DNA of 45,984 nt from a virus. Location of the stretch: positions 1 through 45,984 of IMG/VR virus record IMGVR_UViG_3300033144_008128; one strand, given 5' to 3'. The position numbers were made by a program, and so were the translations under genes. The notes under the pieces were generated by a model, which made no database searches, was not told the origin of the DNA, and worked only from the letters and a program-made list of their open reading frames with translations. This document shows positions 24,197-32,064 of this stretch, piece after piece (the first letter of the stretch is position 1; every line of letters begins with the position of its first letter).

Positions 24197-26681
24197 TGGT
24201 AAACTAACAGTTTATTACCTTGATGATACTAGGCGTAAACAAATAAAGTGGACAGGGACTACTGATAAAGACGATACACAGAAGATGATTGATGTCTACG
24301 ATGCCACTGAAGATTTGTTTACTATTCCTACTCAGCAAGATGATGGCTTGATATTCTCCGCTGAAACACCTGGAGAATATACAATTGGAAGGATAGATGC
24401 TGGAGATGCTGAGCCATGGTTTATTGATTTAAAAACTATGGAACACATTATTGGAGACTTTGCCAACTTTACTGGATGTGCATTGAAAACATCTGGATGG
24501 CTAAGAGATCCTTTTCCTGGTAATGGATCAGGTACTATAGGTATTGTTGTTGTTCCTGTTACAAATGTTAATATTGATGCTGCAGATGTTGGTGATACAG
24601 TCTCTCATGGAGATGGGGATTCTGGAACATTGCTTGATTGGGTTGATCGTGGTGGTACTGATTTTCTATTTATTAGACCTGACACTAATACACTAGGTGA
24701 TGATTTTAATACAGCCTCTGGTACAATTACATGTGGCAGTGGTGATAATCATACAGCTACACAACTCTTTGCAGCTCATACGGGAGAAATGGTTTGGGGT
24801 AATCCCTTTTCACAGGGTGCTCTTTTACCAGATACCCATGTTTTTATGTATCAAGACGGAGAACGTATAGTTGGTAGTGATCAAACGGATAATGACTGGT
24901 GGGTTGATGGTCATGTTGATAGGGCAGTTCCAATCAAGGATTATCAAACTGCGGCCTTTCCCATTATTGATGAGGGTTATCTAACAGTTAAAGCCAATCA
25001 ATATGGTTCTAAATATACCTATGCTATCATTCGAATGAATACTATATCCGGTGGAAATGTCTCTGCTGGACTCTCATCGGGTGATGATATCACCAATACT
25101 ACTGGATATGGATCAATTACCTATACAAATGCTGCTGATAACTTTTCAGTGGGAGATGAGATATTAGGAACTGATTCTGGAGCTAGGGGAATTATAACGC
25201 AGATCGATACCCCCGGAGCAGGACAAACAGTACATTACTTCTTAGTAGGTGATCCAATAGTAAATTTTAACACAGCTGTTGAGGTCTGTGACAATGAAGA
25301 TGATAATGGTACTGGTAGTAAGGATGGAAATGTTCCGGGTACAGAGGGTCCAGCGGATACGGCTTGGTTTGATGGAGCTTCCGTTCCTACTTATGCTTAT
25401 GCTAATGATCAGGTTGATATTACTGACGATGGAAATGATGAAGAGTATGCTATTGCTATTACCTTGAATCAGTGCTCTCTTGCTCAAATGCATGAATACA
25501 ATAAATACCAGCAAAGACGTGGTAGTGTACTAGATATGGATGGGCTTGATGGACAGGAATGGATTGGTCTAGATTATGCTATTAATTATGCTACAATAAC
25601 AGGAACGGTTGCTGAAGATGTTTTGGTAACAGGGGGAACTTCTGGAGCAACTGGTATAGTTGTTTCAAATCCGGCTGGTTCTGCTAATACTGCCACATTA
25701 AGAAATACTAGAGGTACATTTATTGATGGAGAAGCAATATATGAGAATGATGGAACTGATGAATTTGATGCCTCTGGTTTGACAGTTGAGGTTATTGTTC
25801 CAGTTGCAGAGAGCTCACTTGGTACTCTAGCTGGAACCAACTTCTTTGCTTCAAGAGGAGTTGTATTAATAGATTATAAAGCCATCGAAGAAAATCTCTT
25901 CTCACTCATTGATGTAAAGGGAAATCCAACAGCCAGACCTACCAGTATTAGTGTTGTAATATCTAATCTATTAGAGTTTGATTATGCTTCAGTCTTTAGA
26001 TTGACAGGGGCTAGTGGTACAGTGGATAAAACAGAGTATTCAGCTGCTGGAGGTGAAGGTGTTGGTGATACCACTATTACGGTTGATGGTACAATTGCCT
26101 CTGATGTTCCAAATAAAACTAATGGAGGTACTTTAGTTTTACAGGATGCTGATGATAATGGTAAGGAATATGTTATTCGGTTTTCTTCCTTTGTTCCTGC
26201 AACTGGAGTTGTGACATTAGCTAACCTTGATATTGCTTCTCTTACAAGTGGTGATACTACTACCTTGAATGAGTCTGGAGTCTTTGGAAGTACTTTAGTA
26301 GGAGACTTAGTTTACAATCATGACTTGGATGAAATTTCTTATGTTTCGGTAGTTACAAGTGCTAACTCAGTTAAAATAAATCCTGCTTTCTCTGGAGATC
26401 CTACAGGGGATCACGTAGAATTGAATTGTGTTCCCATTACCCTTATAGACACAGCAGATAATGTGTACTTTATGTTGGTCTTTAAATATAAGGAAATAGA
26501 TGGAACAGCTTCAGCCAGTATGCAGTACAACGTTACTGACATCTATGCTCGACTAAGAGTTAGAAATATATCTACTGCTGCTGTTAAGATTAAAGGTTAC
26601 ACTGGAGATTTTACAATTACAGAAGCAGCGGGTGGTATAGCGGCTGCTACGAGGATTGAGAATACTGTCTATGGATCGTAA
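24177..26681 (+). CDS. Large beta-rich virion protein (834 aa)
   Basis: 834-residue structural protein of unknown family. It opens with a strand pair (SGKLTVYYLDDTRRKQIKWT) and continues with many short repeats built around a turn of the type GDTV/GDEI then SGATGIV or SGARGII (for example DSGARGIITQI near 340 and TSGATGIVVSN near 490), typical of small beta modules in phage tail proteins. The C-terminal 60 residues (ISTAAVKIKGYTGDFTITEA) form another strand-rich end. GAGGAG stands about 12 bases before the ATG. It sits between other virion genes; a baseplate, tail spike or collar part is plausible but unproven. Confidence 0.65.
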   Translation: MSDTILSGKLTVYYLDDTRRKQIKWTGTTDKDDTQKMIDVYDATEDLFTIPTQQDDGLIFSAETPGEYTIGRIDAGDAEPWFIDLKTMEHIIGDFANFTGCALKTSGWLRDPFPGNGSGTIGIVVVPVTNVNIDAADVGDTVSHGDGDSGTLLDWVDRGGTDFLFIRPDTNTLGDDFNTASGTITCGSGDNHTATQLFAAHTGEMVWGNPFSQGALLPDTHVFMYQDGERIVGSDQTDNDWWVDGHVDRAVPIKDYQTAAFPIIDEGYLTVKANQYGSKYTYAIIRMNTISGGNVSAGLSSGDDITNTTGYGSITYTNAADNFSVGDEILGTDSGARGIITQIDTPGAGQTVHYFLVGDPIVNFNTAVEVCDNEDDNGTGSKDGNVPGTEGPADTAWFDGASVPTYAYANDQVDITDDGNDEEYAIAITLNQCSLAQMHEYNKYQQRRGSVLDMDGLDGQEWIGLDYAINYATITGTVAEDVLVTGGTSGATGIVVSNPAGSANTATLRNTRGTFIDGEAIYENDGTDEFDASGLTVEVIVPVAESSLGTLAGTNFFASRGVVLIDYKAIEENLFSLIDVKGNPTARPTSISVVISNLLEFDYASVFRLTGASGTVDKTEYSAAGGEGVGDTTITVDGTIASDVPNKTNGGTLVLQDADDNGKEYVIRFSSFVPATGVVTLANLDIASLTSGDTTTLNESGVFGSTLVGDLVYNHDLDEISYVSVVTSANSVKINPAFSGDPTGDHVELNCVPITLIDTADNVYFMLVFKYKEIDGTASASMQYNVTDIYARLRVRNISTAAVKIKGYTGDFTITEAAGGIAAATRIENTVYGS

Positions 26682-27057
26682 AGCACCTGAACTCTTCATA
26701 GAAGGTATGGAGGTAATAATCAAGAGAGACCTTGAGAAACACAAGGTTCTCTTGATTAGAAGTAACCAAGAGCTTCTATCATATAGGAATGCTAGAAGTC
26801 ATGAAGTTAAAAGAAAAAAGTATTACAAGTCCCTTATTGGTGGTGAAAAATATAATGATGATTCTTTAAGAAGGTCAATGAATGACATTGTTATAAATAT
26901 AAGACACTTCAGTGATAAAGTTAAGTTGTCTGAAGATGCAATAAAACATCATACTCTAATTGTTGATACTCTTTCAAAACAATTAGATGATCAAAACAAG
27001 GGACTTGATGCACTAGCTAAATATCGCAGAGATCATCAAAATGCCGCTAACAATTGA
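26671..27057 (+). CDS. Helical/coiled-coil protein (128 aa)
   Basis: 128-residue, strongly helical, Lys/Glu/Asp-rich protein (RRSMNDIVINIRHFSDKVKL, LIVDTLSKQLDDQNKGLDAL) with no recognisable family. I chose the ATG at 26671, which overlaps the preceding gene by 11 bases; a TTG at 26656 in the same frame is less likely. It overlaps the next gene by 17 bases. Small coiled-coil proteins between large tail proteins often act as assembly chaperones or spacers; that is inference. Confidence 0.6.
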   Translation: MDRKAPELFIEGMEVIIKRDLEKHKVLLIRSNQELLSYRNARSHEVKRKKYYKSLIGGEKYNDDSLRRSMNDIVINIRHFSDKVKLSEDAIKHHTLIVDTLSKQLDDQNKGLDALAKYRRDHQNAANN

Positions 27058-28225
27058 TTATGGTAATGAACTAATAAAGATCACATCACCCACTACTAAT
27101 GTTGATGGACAGGTCTTACATGATTTTATTGAAGACAATATGGCAACCCCCGAGGGTTCATTGTATGCTGATATCATACAACCTGAAGGGAAAATAGAAG
27201 ACCCTTCTAATCCCGGAGTTTTCTCCCAGATAATTATTATTTTGAACTCTCCTTGGCAGGTTCAATTTTGGGGAGGTAGTGGTTATACAAGAATTTATGG
27301 AGCTAAGCTTGTGGGGGGTTTAGCAGATCAACCCATGAAGGCTACAGGAGCAGCTGGAGATATAACTGTACTTGAAAGCCCTGTTGATGGTCTTACTGTA
27401 GTTTCTGGTTCAGGGGTAACTGAACAAGATAAGACTGATATTACTGAAGGAGTCTGGGCTGTTCTCACATCTGCTAGTGAAGCCACTGGTACTTTCGGGG
27501 AGTTGATGAAAGTTCTGGTTGGTATGAATCAACAGAACTATAGAATACGTGATCAAGTCTATGCTAACTTTGGTACTATCAGAAGGATGACTTCTGCTAA
27601 AATTAGATTATATGAGGGCGCTGTTGATACCATAGTTGATCAGAATAATTATAAGCAATACAATTTAACGGCAAATTATAATGGTAGTGGTGATTGCACA
27701 GCATACTATGTTGTAGAAGGTGAGATTGAATGGTATGCACCAGTATCAGTACAAGTCTCTATTGGTTCAATTGAATCAGGAGAGTTGTCTGATGTTTATG
27801 CAGATGATGGAAATAGAATAGTTGTAGCTGAGACTACTAGTAGTCCTGCATGGATGCTTGATTTTTATTTTACAAGTGTACCTGACTCAGCTTTGCAGTT
27901 GACATTCAATGGTCATTACAATGGAAATCCCACACATGATGTGAAACTTTATCAATATAATTATAACACTACTGTCTGGGATGCCGTCACAATTGAGGAT
28001 AATGATTTTCCAAGTAATGCAGTAGATCAAGATTTAACATTTGAACTGCTATCACCAAATTCAGATTACATAAATGGAGGTGAATTAAGATTAAGAATGA
28101 GTCATGATTCACCTGGTAACCCAGTTCACAGAAGTAATATTGATCTATTCAAATTGGATTATTATATTACTACTACAACATCAACAAGTACATCAACAAG
28201 TACAACGTCTACAACTACTACTTAG
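27041..28225 (+). CDS. Virion structural protein with C-terminal Thr/Ser tag (394 aa)
   Basis: 394-residue protein. Residues about 1-110 form a globular N-terminal domain with aromatic strands (QIIIILNSPWQVQFWGGSGY), typical of phage minor tail proteins. Residues about 125-175 form a helix region, and about 225-376 a beta-sandwich-like domain (WMLDFYFTSVPDSALQLTFN, GELRLRMSH, LFKLDYYI). Residues 377-394 are 18 consecutive Thr/Ser, the same tag as on the decoration and tube proteins, ending exactly at the stop. No signal peptide is present. It lies upstream of the head-tail adaptor. The likely role is a surface-exposed virion part; the tag suggests a shared fate with the other tagged proteins. 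Confidence 0.7.
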   Translation: MPLTIDYGNELIKITSPTTNVDGQVLHDFIEDNMATPEGSLYADIIQPEGKIEDPSNPGVFSQIIIILNSPWQVQFWGGSGYTRIYGAKLVGGLADQPMKATGAAGDITVLESPVDGLTVVSGSGVTEQDKTDITEGVWAVLTSASEATGTFGELMKVLVGMNQQNYRIRDQVYANFGTIRRMTSAKIRLYEGAVDTIVDQNNYKQYNLTANYNGSGDCTAYYVVEGEIEWYAPVSVQVSIGSIESGELSDVYADDGNRIVVAETTSSPAWMLDFYFTSVPDSALQLTFNGHYNGNPTHDVKLYQYNYNTTVWDAVTIEDNDFPSNAVDQDLTFELLSPNSDYINGGELRLRMSHDSPGNPVHRSNIDLFKLDYYITTTTSTSTSTSTTSTTTT

Positions 28226-28232
28226 GAGTAAC

Positions 28233-28418
28233 ATGGACGGTTTTGAAAAAGCTACAAAAGGTTGGGTTGCTGGAGGAGATATAACTCTTGCAAGTATAGG
28301 ATTTATATCTTCTATCTCAGTTTTTATTGATGCATTTGCAATGGCTCATATTTGTTTCATAACTATAGCCAGTTATTTTCAAAGTCAGATTGACATGGGA
28401 GTAGAATGTGAAAGGTAG
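28233..28418 (+). CDS. Small membrane protein (61 aa)
   Basis: 61-residue protein that is mostly hydrophobic between about residues 17 and 48 (ITLASIGFISSISVFIDAFA, then MAHICFITIASYF), giving one long or two short membrane segments, with a charged short C-terminus. The ATG at 28233 follows AGGAG at 28224-28228; earlier in-frame starts lie inside the previous gene. Holins have this size and topology, but a single such protein without a lysin beside it is weak evidence. A membrane docking peptide for virion release or injection is an alternative. Confidence 0.5.
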   Translation: MDGFEKATKGWVAGGDITLASIGFISSISVFIDAFAMAHICFITIASYFQSQIDMGVECER

Positions 28419-28424
28419 GAAAGA

Positions 28425-29285
28425 ATGGCTGTTACATTAAAGACCTCAAAAACCAGAATGTTCTCTACTGTCTTGGATGTAGTAAGACGTGGTAGAATGA
28501 TCAAGACCGATACATTAAATTTTGTACCTGAGGATGATCCAACCTATGATTATCCCGTTATAGATGATGGTGAGATTGAGGCTTATATACATCATGCAGA
28601 TGGTATTGTTCTATCATATTTAACACAGATGTATGGAGGCGAAGAAGGACTAAGAACTACTCCTTGGATAACTACACCATATAGATATCCCAAGAATGCA
28701 AATAAGAGCAAGCTAATATCTGTTCAATTGAATGAGGTTGAGGACATCTACACTGCATTCTGGACATTGCATTTTGGAGCGGCTACAGGTACAACTACTT
28801 CTACAACTACAACTACCCCACCAACACCAAAATATAATCCTCCAGAGTATTATACTATTACATCATCTCTTGAAGGTGCTCAAGGTACTGGAGATACAAA
28901 TAATGATAGTACCTCGACTAATGGTGAGATAACAGTTGGAGCTAATGCCTGGGATGAACGTGAAGGAGGTTATCAACTAGGGGATGAATTTTATTTCTCA
29001 GTAGTTGATGTCTATAGGATTATTAATAAATTGAGTGCAGACCTGGCAGCTGCTGCAGTCTTGATGGAAATGTATTCTGAGGCCATACCAAATGCCAATG
29101 AATATGCTACTAGGCTTTATGATGATGCTATGACTGTACTAAAGGAATTAGCTGATCCTGATTCTGGTGTTTCATTGACTGCTACTGTAGATTATGATAC
29201 TGACTCAACACCAGTTGATTATAATATAAATAAGTTAGGAGAAGATCAGAGTAATTATTTAACTGATAATGACCTTGACGTATAA
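28425..29285 (+). CDS. Head-tail adaptor (Mu gp36/DUF1320-like) with Thr insert
   Basis: 286-residue protein. Two blocks match the gp36-like adaptor family: IEAYIHHADGIVLSYLTQMYG (about 51-71) and ADLAAAAVLMEMYSEAIPNA followed by YATRLYDDAMTVLKELADP (about 206-244), both helical, as in proteins that bind under the portal. Usual family members are about 130-170 residues. Here about 90 residues are inserted between the blocks, including a Thr-rich run at 123-131 followed by PPTP. The insert carries the same two-letter composition as the tags elsewhere, placed internally rather than at the end. Placement just upstream of the terminator-like and tube genes agrees with a connector. Confidence 0.65.
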   Translation: MAVTLKTSKTRMFSTVLDVVRRGRMIKTDTLNFVPEDDPTYDYPVIDDGEIEAYIHHADGIVLSYLTQMYGGEEGLRTTPWITTPYRYPKNANKSKLISVQLNEVEDIYTAFWTLHFGAATGTTTSTTTTTPPTPKYNPPEYYTITSSLEGAQGTGDTNNDSTSTNGEITVGANAWDEREGGYQLGDEFYFSVVDVYRIINKLSADLAAAAVLMEMYSEAIPNANEYATRLYDDAMTVLKELADPDSGVSLTATVDYDTDSTPVDYNINKLGEDQSNYLTDNDLDV

Positions 29286-29374
29286 TAGAAATTATAATAT
29301 ATTGAATTAATTATATCCTTGAAAGATAGGGTATGTAAATACTTCACTTATATCTCTGAGAGATGGGATATGAC

Positions 29375-30307
29375 ATGGCTACTACAAAAGACCTGATCAT
29401 TCAGGTACACCGTACATTTTTAGATAACAGAGATAAGATCCCCTTATTAAAAACATTCAAAAAAGGTGTCTTGCCTCCTTTGCCTGTGTTTCCAGCTATG
29501 GCAATACTTCCTATACGTGATGACTTCAACTACATGTATTCCGGTGGGAAGTATAGAGTATCAAGAGAGATAGAAATTCAGATTGTTGGAAAGTCTTTGA
29601 GGAAAAGAGATGCAAGAGATCAAGTTCAAACTCTGATAGATGGCTGCATAAGAATCATTAGAGATAATCCTACCTTTAATGATTTGTGTTATGACACTTA
29701 TGCAGAGTCTCAAGATCTTGAAGACCCCATTGAACGTACTGACTCTGTCTTGGAAATTGGTACAATTAAAGTATTATGTTATAGTTTTGAATACAAACCA
29801 ACAAGGGCTGCTCGCTCTGTTACCCTATATGAATCAAGTGGTACTCATTTATTAAGTCAGATTTATGATAGATTCCACAGTCATAAGTTAGATCCTGATT
29901 ATCCTTTAAAAGCTTTAAAACAATTTCATGTTCAAACAATGGGTCCAAAGGTTCAATTCCCTGCAGCAATTCTATCAGAGTTGATTGGTGATAGAGAAAG
30001 AACAATGGCAGGTATAGACATAGTTAATAGAGAAGTTAGATTAGAGATCTTTACTAAAATGTTAGACAAAGACTTTGCCTTATTCAGTAATCTTGATTTA
30101 GCTGAGAATGCTAAAAGAATAATTCAGTTGGATAGTACATTAGGTGGAGCAGTCCAAGATTCAGAAGTAGATAATATATCATATTTTAGATTGCAAGATG
30201 ATAGTCTTGGTCTATTATATAATACAATAATAACAACGGTCTGTCAGACACAAGAGTATCTGAGAGATGAGGAGGTTATGGATGAAAAAGATCAGAAAAG
30301 TTGGTAG
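29375..30307 (+). CDS. Tail terminator/completion-like protein with internal duplication
   Basis: 310-residue protein composed of two similar halves. Each has a helix, a strand pair ending near REIEIQIVGKS (about 68-78) or REVRLEIFTK (mid second half), a helical stretch, then a final strand pair (IGTIKVLCYSFEYKP; LGLLYNTIITTVCQTQEY). This layout resembles tail terminator or neck proteins, which normally have a single copy of about 130-150 residues. Its position between the head-tail adaptor and tail-tube genes fits. The ATG at 29375 gives MATTKDLIIQ; an ATG at 29363 is an alternative with four extra residues. The start of the next gene overlaps its end. Confidence 0.6.
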   Translation: MATTKDLIIQVHRTFLDNRDKIPLLKTFKKGVLPPLPVFPAMAILPIRDDFNYMYSGGKYRVSREIEIQIVGKSLRKRDARDQVQTLIDGCIRIIRDNPTFNDLCYDTYAESQDLEDPIERTDSVLEIGTIKVLCYSFEYKPTRAARSVTLYESSGTHLLSQIYDRFHSHKLDPDYPLKALKQFHVQTMGPKVQFPAAILSELIGDRERTMAGIDIVNREVRLEIFTKMLDKDFALFSNLDLAENAKRIIQLDSTLGGAVQDSEVDNISYFRLQDDSLGLLYNTIITTVCQTQEYLRDEEVMDEKDQKSW

Positions 30308-30638
30308 GATACAACCACGAGGTTCAGTGGATTTTTATAAAGAAAACCCTGACCTTTTTCATGAATTAAACATTGGTGAAACCATTGAAGTTCCTGATGA
30401 TGTATTTCCATTACTAAAGGGAGTAGTTGAGACCAGTGAAGTCTCATCTAATTTTACTACTTCATCAGTGAAGCCCAAAGATAAGAAGACTTCAAGGACA
30501 AAGAGTCAAAGTCTAGCTTACATCGAAGCCAACCTTAGCAAGGAAGAAAGAGAAAAGAAGGATGGCGAAGATATGGGATTGAATGATAGTTCTAAACTCA
30601 ACAGAAAAGAAGGATGGCGAAGATATGGGATTGAATGA
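30282..30638 (+). CDS. Small Lys-rich protein truncated by tandem duplication
   Basis: 118-residue protein. The N-terminal half (GRIQPRGSVDFYKENPDLFH, then GETIEVPDDVFPLLKG) looks like a compact beta domain; the rest is Lys/Ser/Glu-rich and disordered. GGAGG at 30270-30274 is seven bases before the ATG at 30282. Near its end a 52-base tandem duplication shifts the reading frame, so the protein ends at an early stop (KEGWRRYGIE). Without the extra copy it would continue with NSSLPKEDDVVIKHEDK and end at 30732. The C-terminal sequence after the repeat is therefore probably not the original one. No family is recognised. Confidence 0.5.
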   Translation: MKKIRKVGRIQPRGSVDFYKENPDLFHELNIGETIEVPDDVFPLLKGVVETSEVSSNFTTSSVKPKDKKTSRTKSQSLAYIEANLSKEEREKKDGEDMGLNDSSKLNRKEGWRRYGIE

Positions 30639-30656
30639 TAGTTCTAAACTCAACAG
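30551..30656 (+). repeat. Exact 52-bp tandem duplication causing a frameshift
   Basis: Bases 30551-30604 are identical to 30603-30656, a direct repeat with a 52-base period and no mismatch. Because 52 is not a multiple of three, the second copy is read in another frame, moving the stop from 30732 to 30638. The perfect identity indicates a recent event or an assembly artefact. Confidence 0.9.
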
Positions 30657-30765
30657 CAGTCTACCAAAAGAAGACGATGTTGTAATTAAACATGAAGATA
30701 AGATAAAGACAGAAGATAAGGTAGAAGACTAAAACAGGTCAAGCCTAATCTCTTAGGAGATTTTA

Positions 30766-31089
30766 GTGGGAACCCGTGTAACTTGGCAAAACCTGTGGTT
30801 TATTGAAGAGACTGCTGATATTGAGTCTAGATGTAGTTTTGATACTACAAATGGAGTAGGTGTTGGTGATGGAGTTTTTAGATTATTAGTTCGGTCAGTT
30901 CCTACCTTCAATTATCCCAATCGAATCAAGTATGCACCAAGATCAAGTGGGTTTGCTGAACCATATTCTGGTGATTTAATTGCTAGTACTAATAGCTTAT
31001 CATCTGTTAGTTTTTCACTTAATCTTGATGCTTACCTATTAAGCCTGTTTGGAAAGATACTGCTGGTAGTTATTATATCTACACAATGA
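30766..31089 (+). CDS. Tail tube-like paralog, N-terminal piece (frameshifted)
   Basis: 107-residue piece of a tail-tube-like gene. Its start (GTRVTWQNLWFIEETADIES) matches the starts of the two other tube paralogs (ATLAYWQNRLFIQQ and ATRTLWQDKYAIEQ). The GTG start at 30766 has AGGAG at 30755-30759. Near 31040-31052 the frame is lost: in the -1 frame the sequence continues PVWKDTAGSYYIYTM into the following piece, whereas this frame ends in a non-homologous ILLVVIISTQ. I see no classic slippery heptamer, so a mutation or sequencing error is more likely than programmed frameshifting. Confidence 0.6.
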   Translation: MGTRVTWQNLWFIEETADIESRCSFDTTNGVGVGDGVFRLLVRSVPTFNYPNRIKYAPRSSGFAEPYSGDLIASTNSLSSVSFSLNLDAYLLSLFGKILLVVIISTQ

Positions 31090-32063
31090 ATCCTTATACT
31101 TCTCCTATTCCTACTTATTACTTGGCTACTGTTAGACCTACTCCAGATGATGGAGATGTAGTAAATGATGACAGGGCTTCCACTGAGTTATGGGGAGGTC
31201 TTGTAACTTCTTTAGGTATCAGTGGAGAAGCTGGTAGTATAATGAACCTGAGTGCAACAGTATCAGGAGCCAGATATAATAGAACAAATATAGTTGGAGA
31301 GATTTCAAATACTCCCAGATTAAATTTCAAACTAGGTAAGAATGGAACGATACCTACTTCTGCTTCTTGCTTACGAGAGTCAGCCTATGGAAGCTTTACA
31401 ACACTGGATGCAAGTATTGGTAATGTCGGCGATGATGATAGTTTCACTGACCCTGACTCTTTGGGTACTGGCTCGGTTGAAATTTCAAATTCAACTGGAA
31501 ACCTTAATTTTTCTTCTGCTGATGTTTCTTCTTATGCTAACCAAAATATTGCTATCACTTATACTTCTGGTTCAAGAGTGAATGCTTACAATACATTTGA
31601 TATGACAGTTGCTGATCTACCTGAGGCTTTAAAGTTTCAAGACGTTACAATTTTAATAGATGGAGGACCAGTAAGTTGTCATAGTTTAGCTTTCTCTTCT
31701 AGTTGTGGAATAGAACCAAAATATTATGATGAAAGAAATTCTTACGATTTCTTTTTAGGAAAAATAAATTCTTCTTTGACTTTGGATATACCCTTTGGTG
31801 ATACGAATTATGGCAGTGCTGAAGCCTTCTATAATTATATGGGAGATAATGATCATTACATTCAGATCTATTGGGGTGCTTCAAGCCCAGCTACTGAAAA
31901 TCAAATAGCTCTAAGATTGAATGGAAAGGTCAAATCTCCAAGCTTTGGTAGTGCAGGAGGAGAGATAACATCTAAGGTTCAATTTGAATTAATGACTAAT
32001 CAAAGTTATGAAAGTGTGGAGGTAGTTACTGCTTATACCAGCAGTAAACTTGACAGAAGTTAA
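31086..32063 (+). CDS. Tail tube-like paralog, C-terminal piece (frameshifted)
   Basis: 325-residue remainder of the same tube-like gene. It matches the N-terminal domain of the giant protein downstream block by block: the Gly-rich GLVTSLGISGEAGSIMNLSA versus ISGKPGDVMR, NIVGEISNTPRL versus NVIGRISNEPRL, LKFQDVTILIDGG versus FKFQDLVATI, and a late SPATENQIALRLNGKVKS block. The real protein start is upstream in the other piece; the ATG at 31086 is merely the first in this frame and is overlapped by the N-terminal piece. Combined, the two pieces make a protein of about 430 residues. Confidence 0.6.
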   Translation: MNPYTSPIPTYYLATVRPTPDDGDVVNDDRASTELWGGLVTSLGISGEAGSIMNLSATVSGARYNRTNIVGEISNTPRLNFKLGKNGTIPTSASCLRESAYGSFTTLDASIGNVGDDDSFTDPDSLGTGSVEISNSTGNLNFSSADVSSYANQNIAITYTSGSRVNAYNTFDMTVADLPEALKFQDVTILIDGGPVSCHSLAFSSSCGIEPKYYDERNSYDFFLGKINSSLTLDIPFGDTNYGSAEAFYNYMGDNDHYIQIYWGASSPATENQIALRLNGKVKSPSFGSAGGEITSKVQFELMTNQSYESVEVVTAYTSSKLDRS

Positions 32064-32064
32064 T

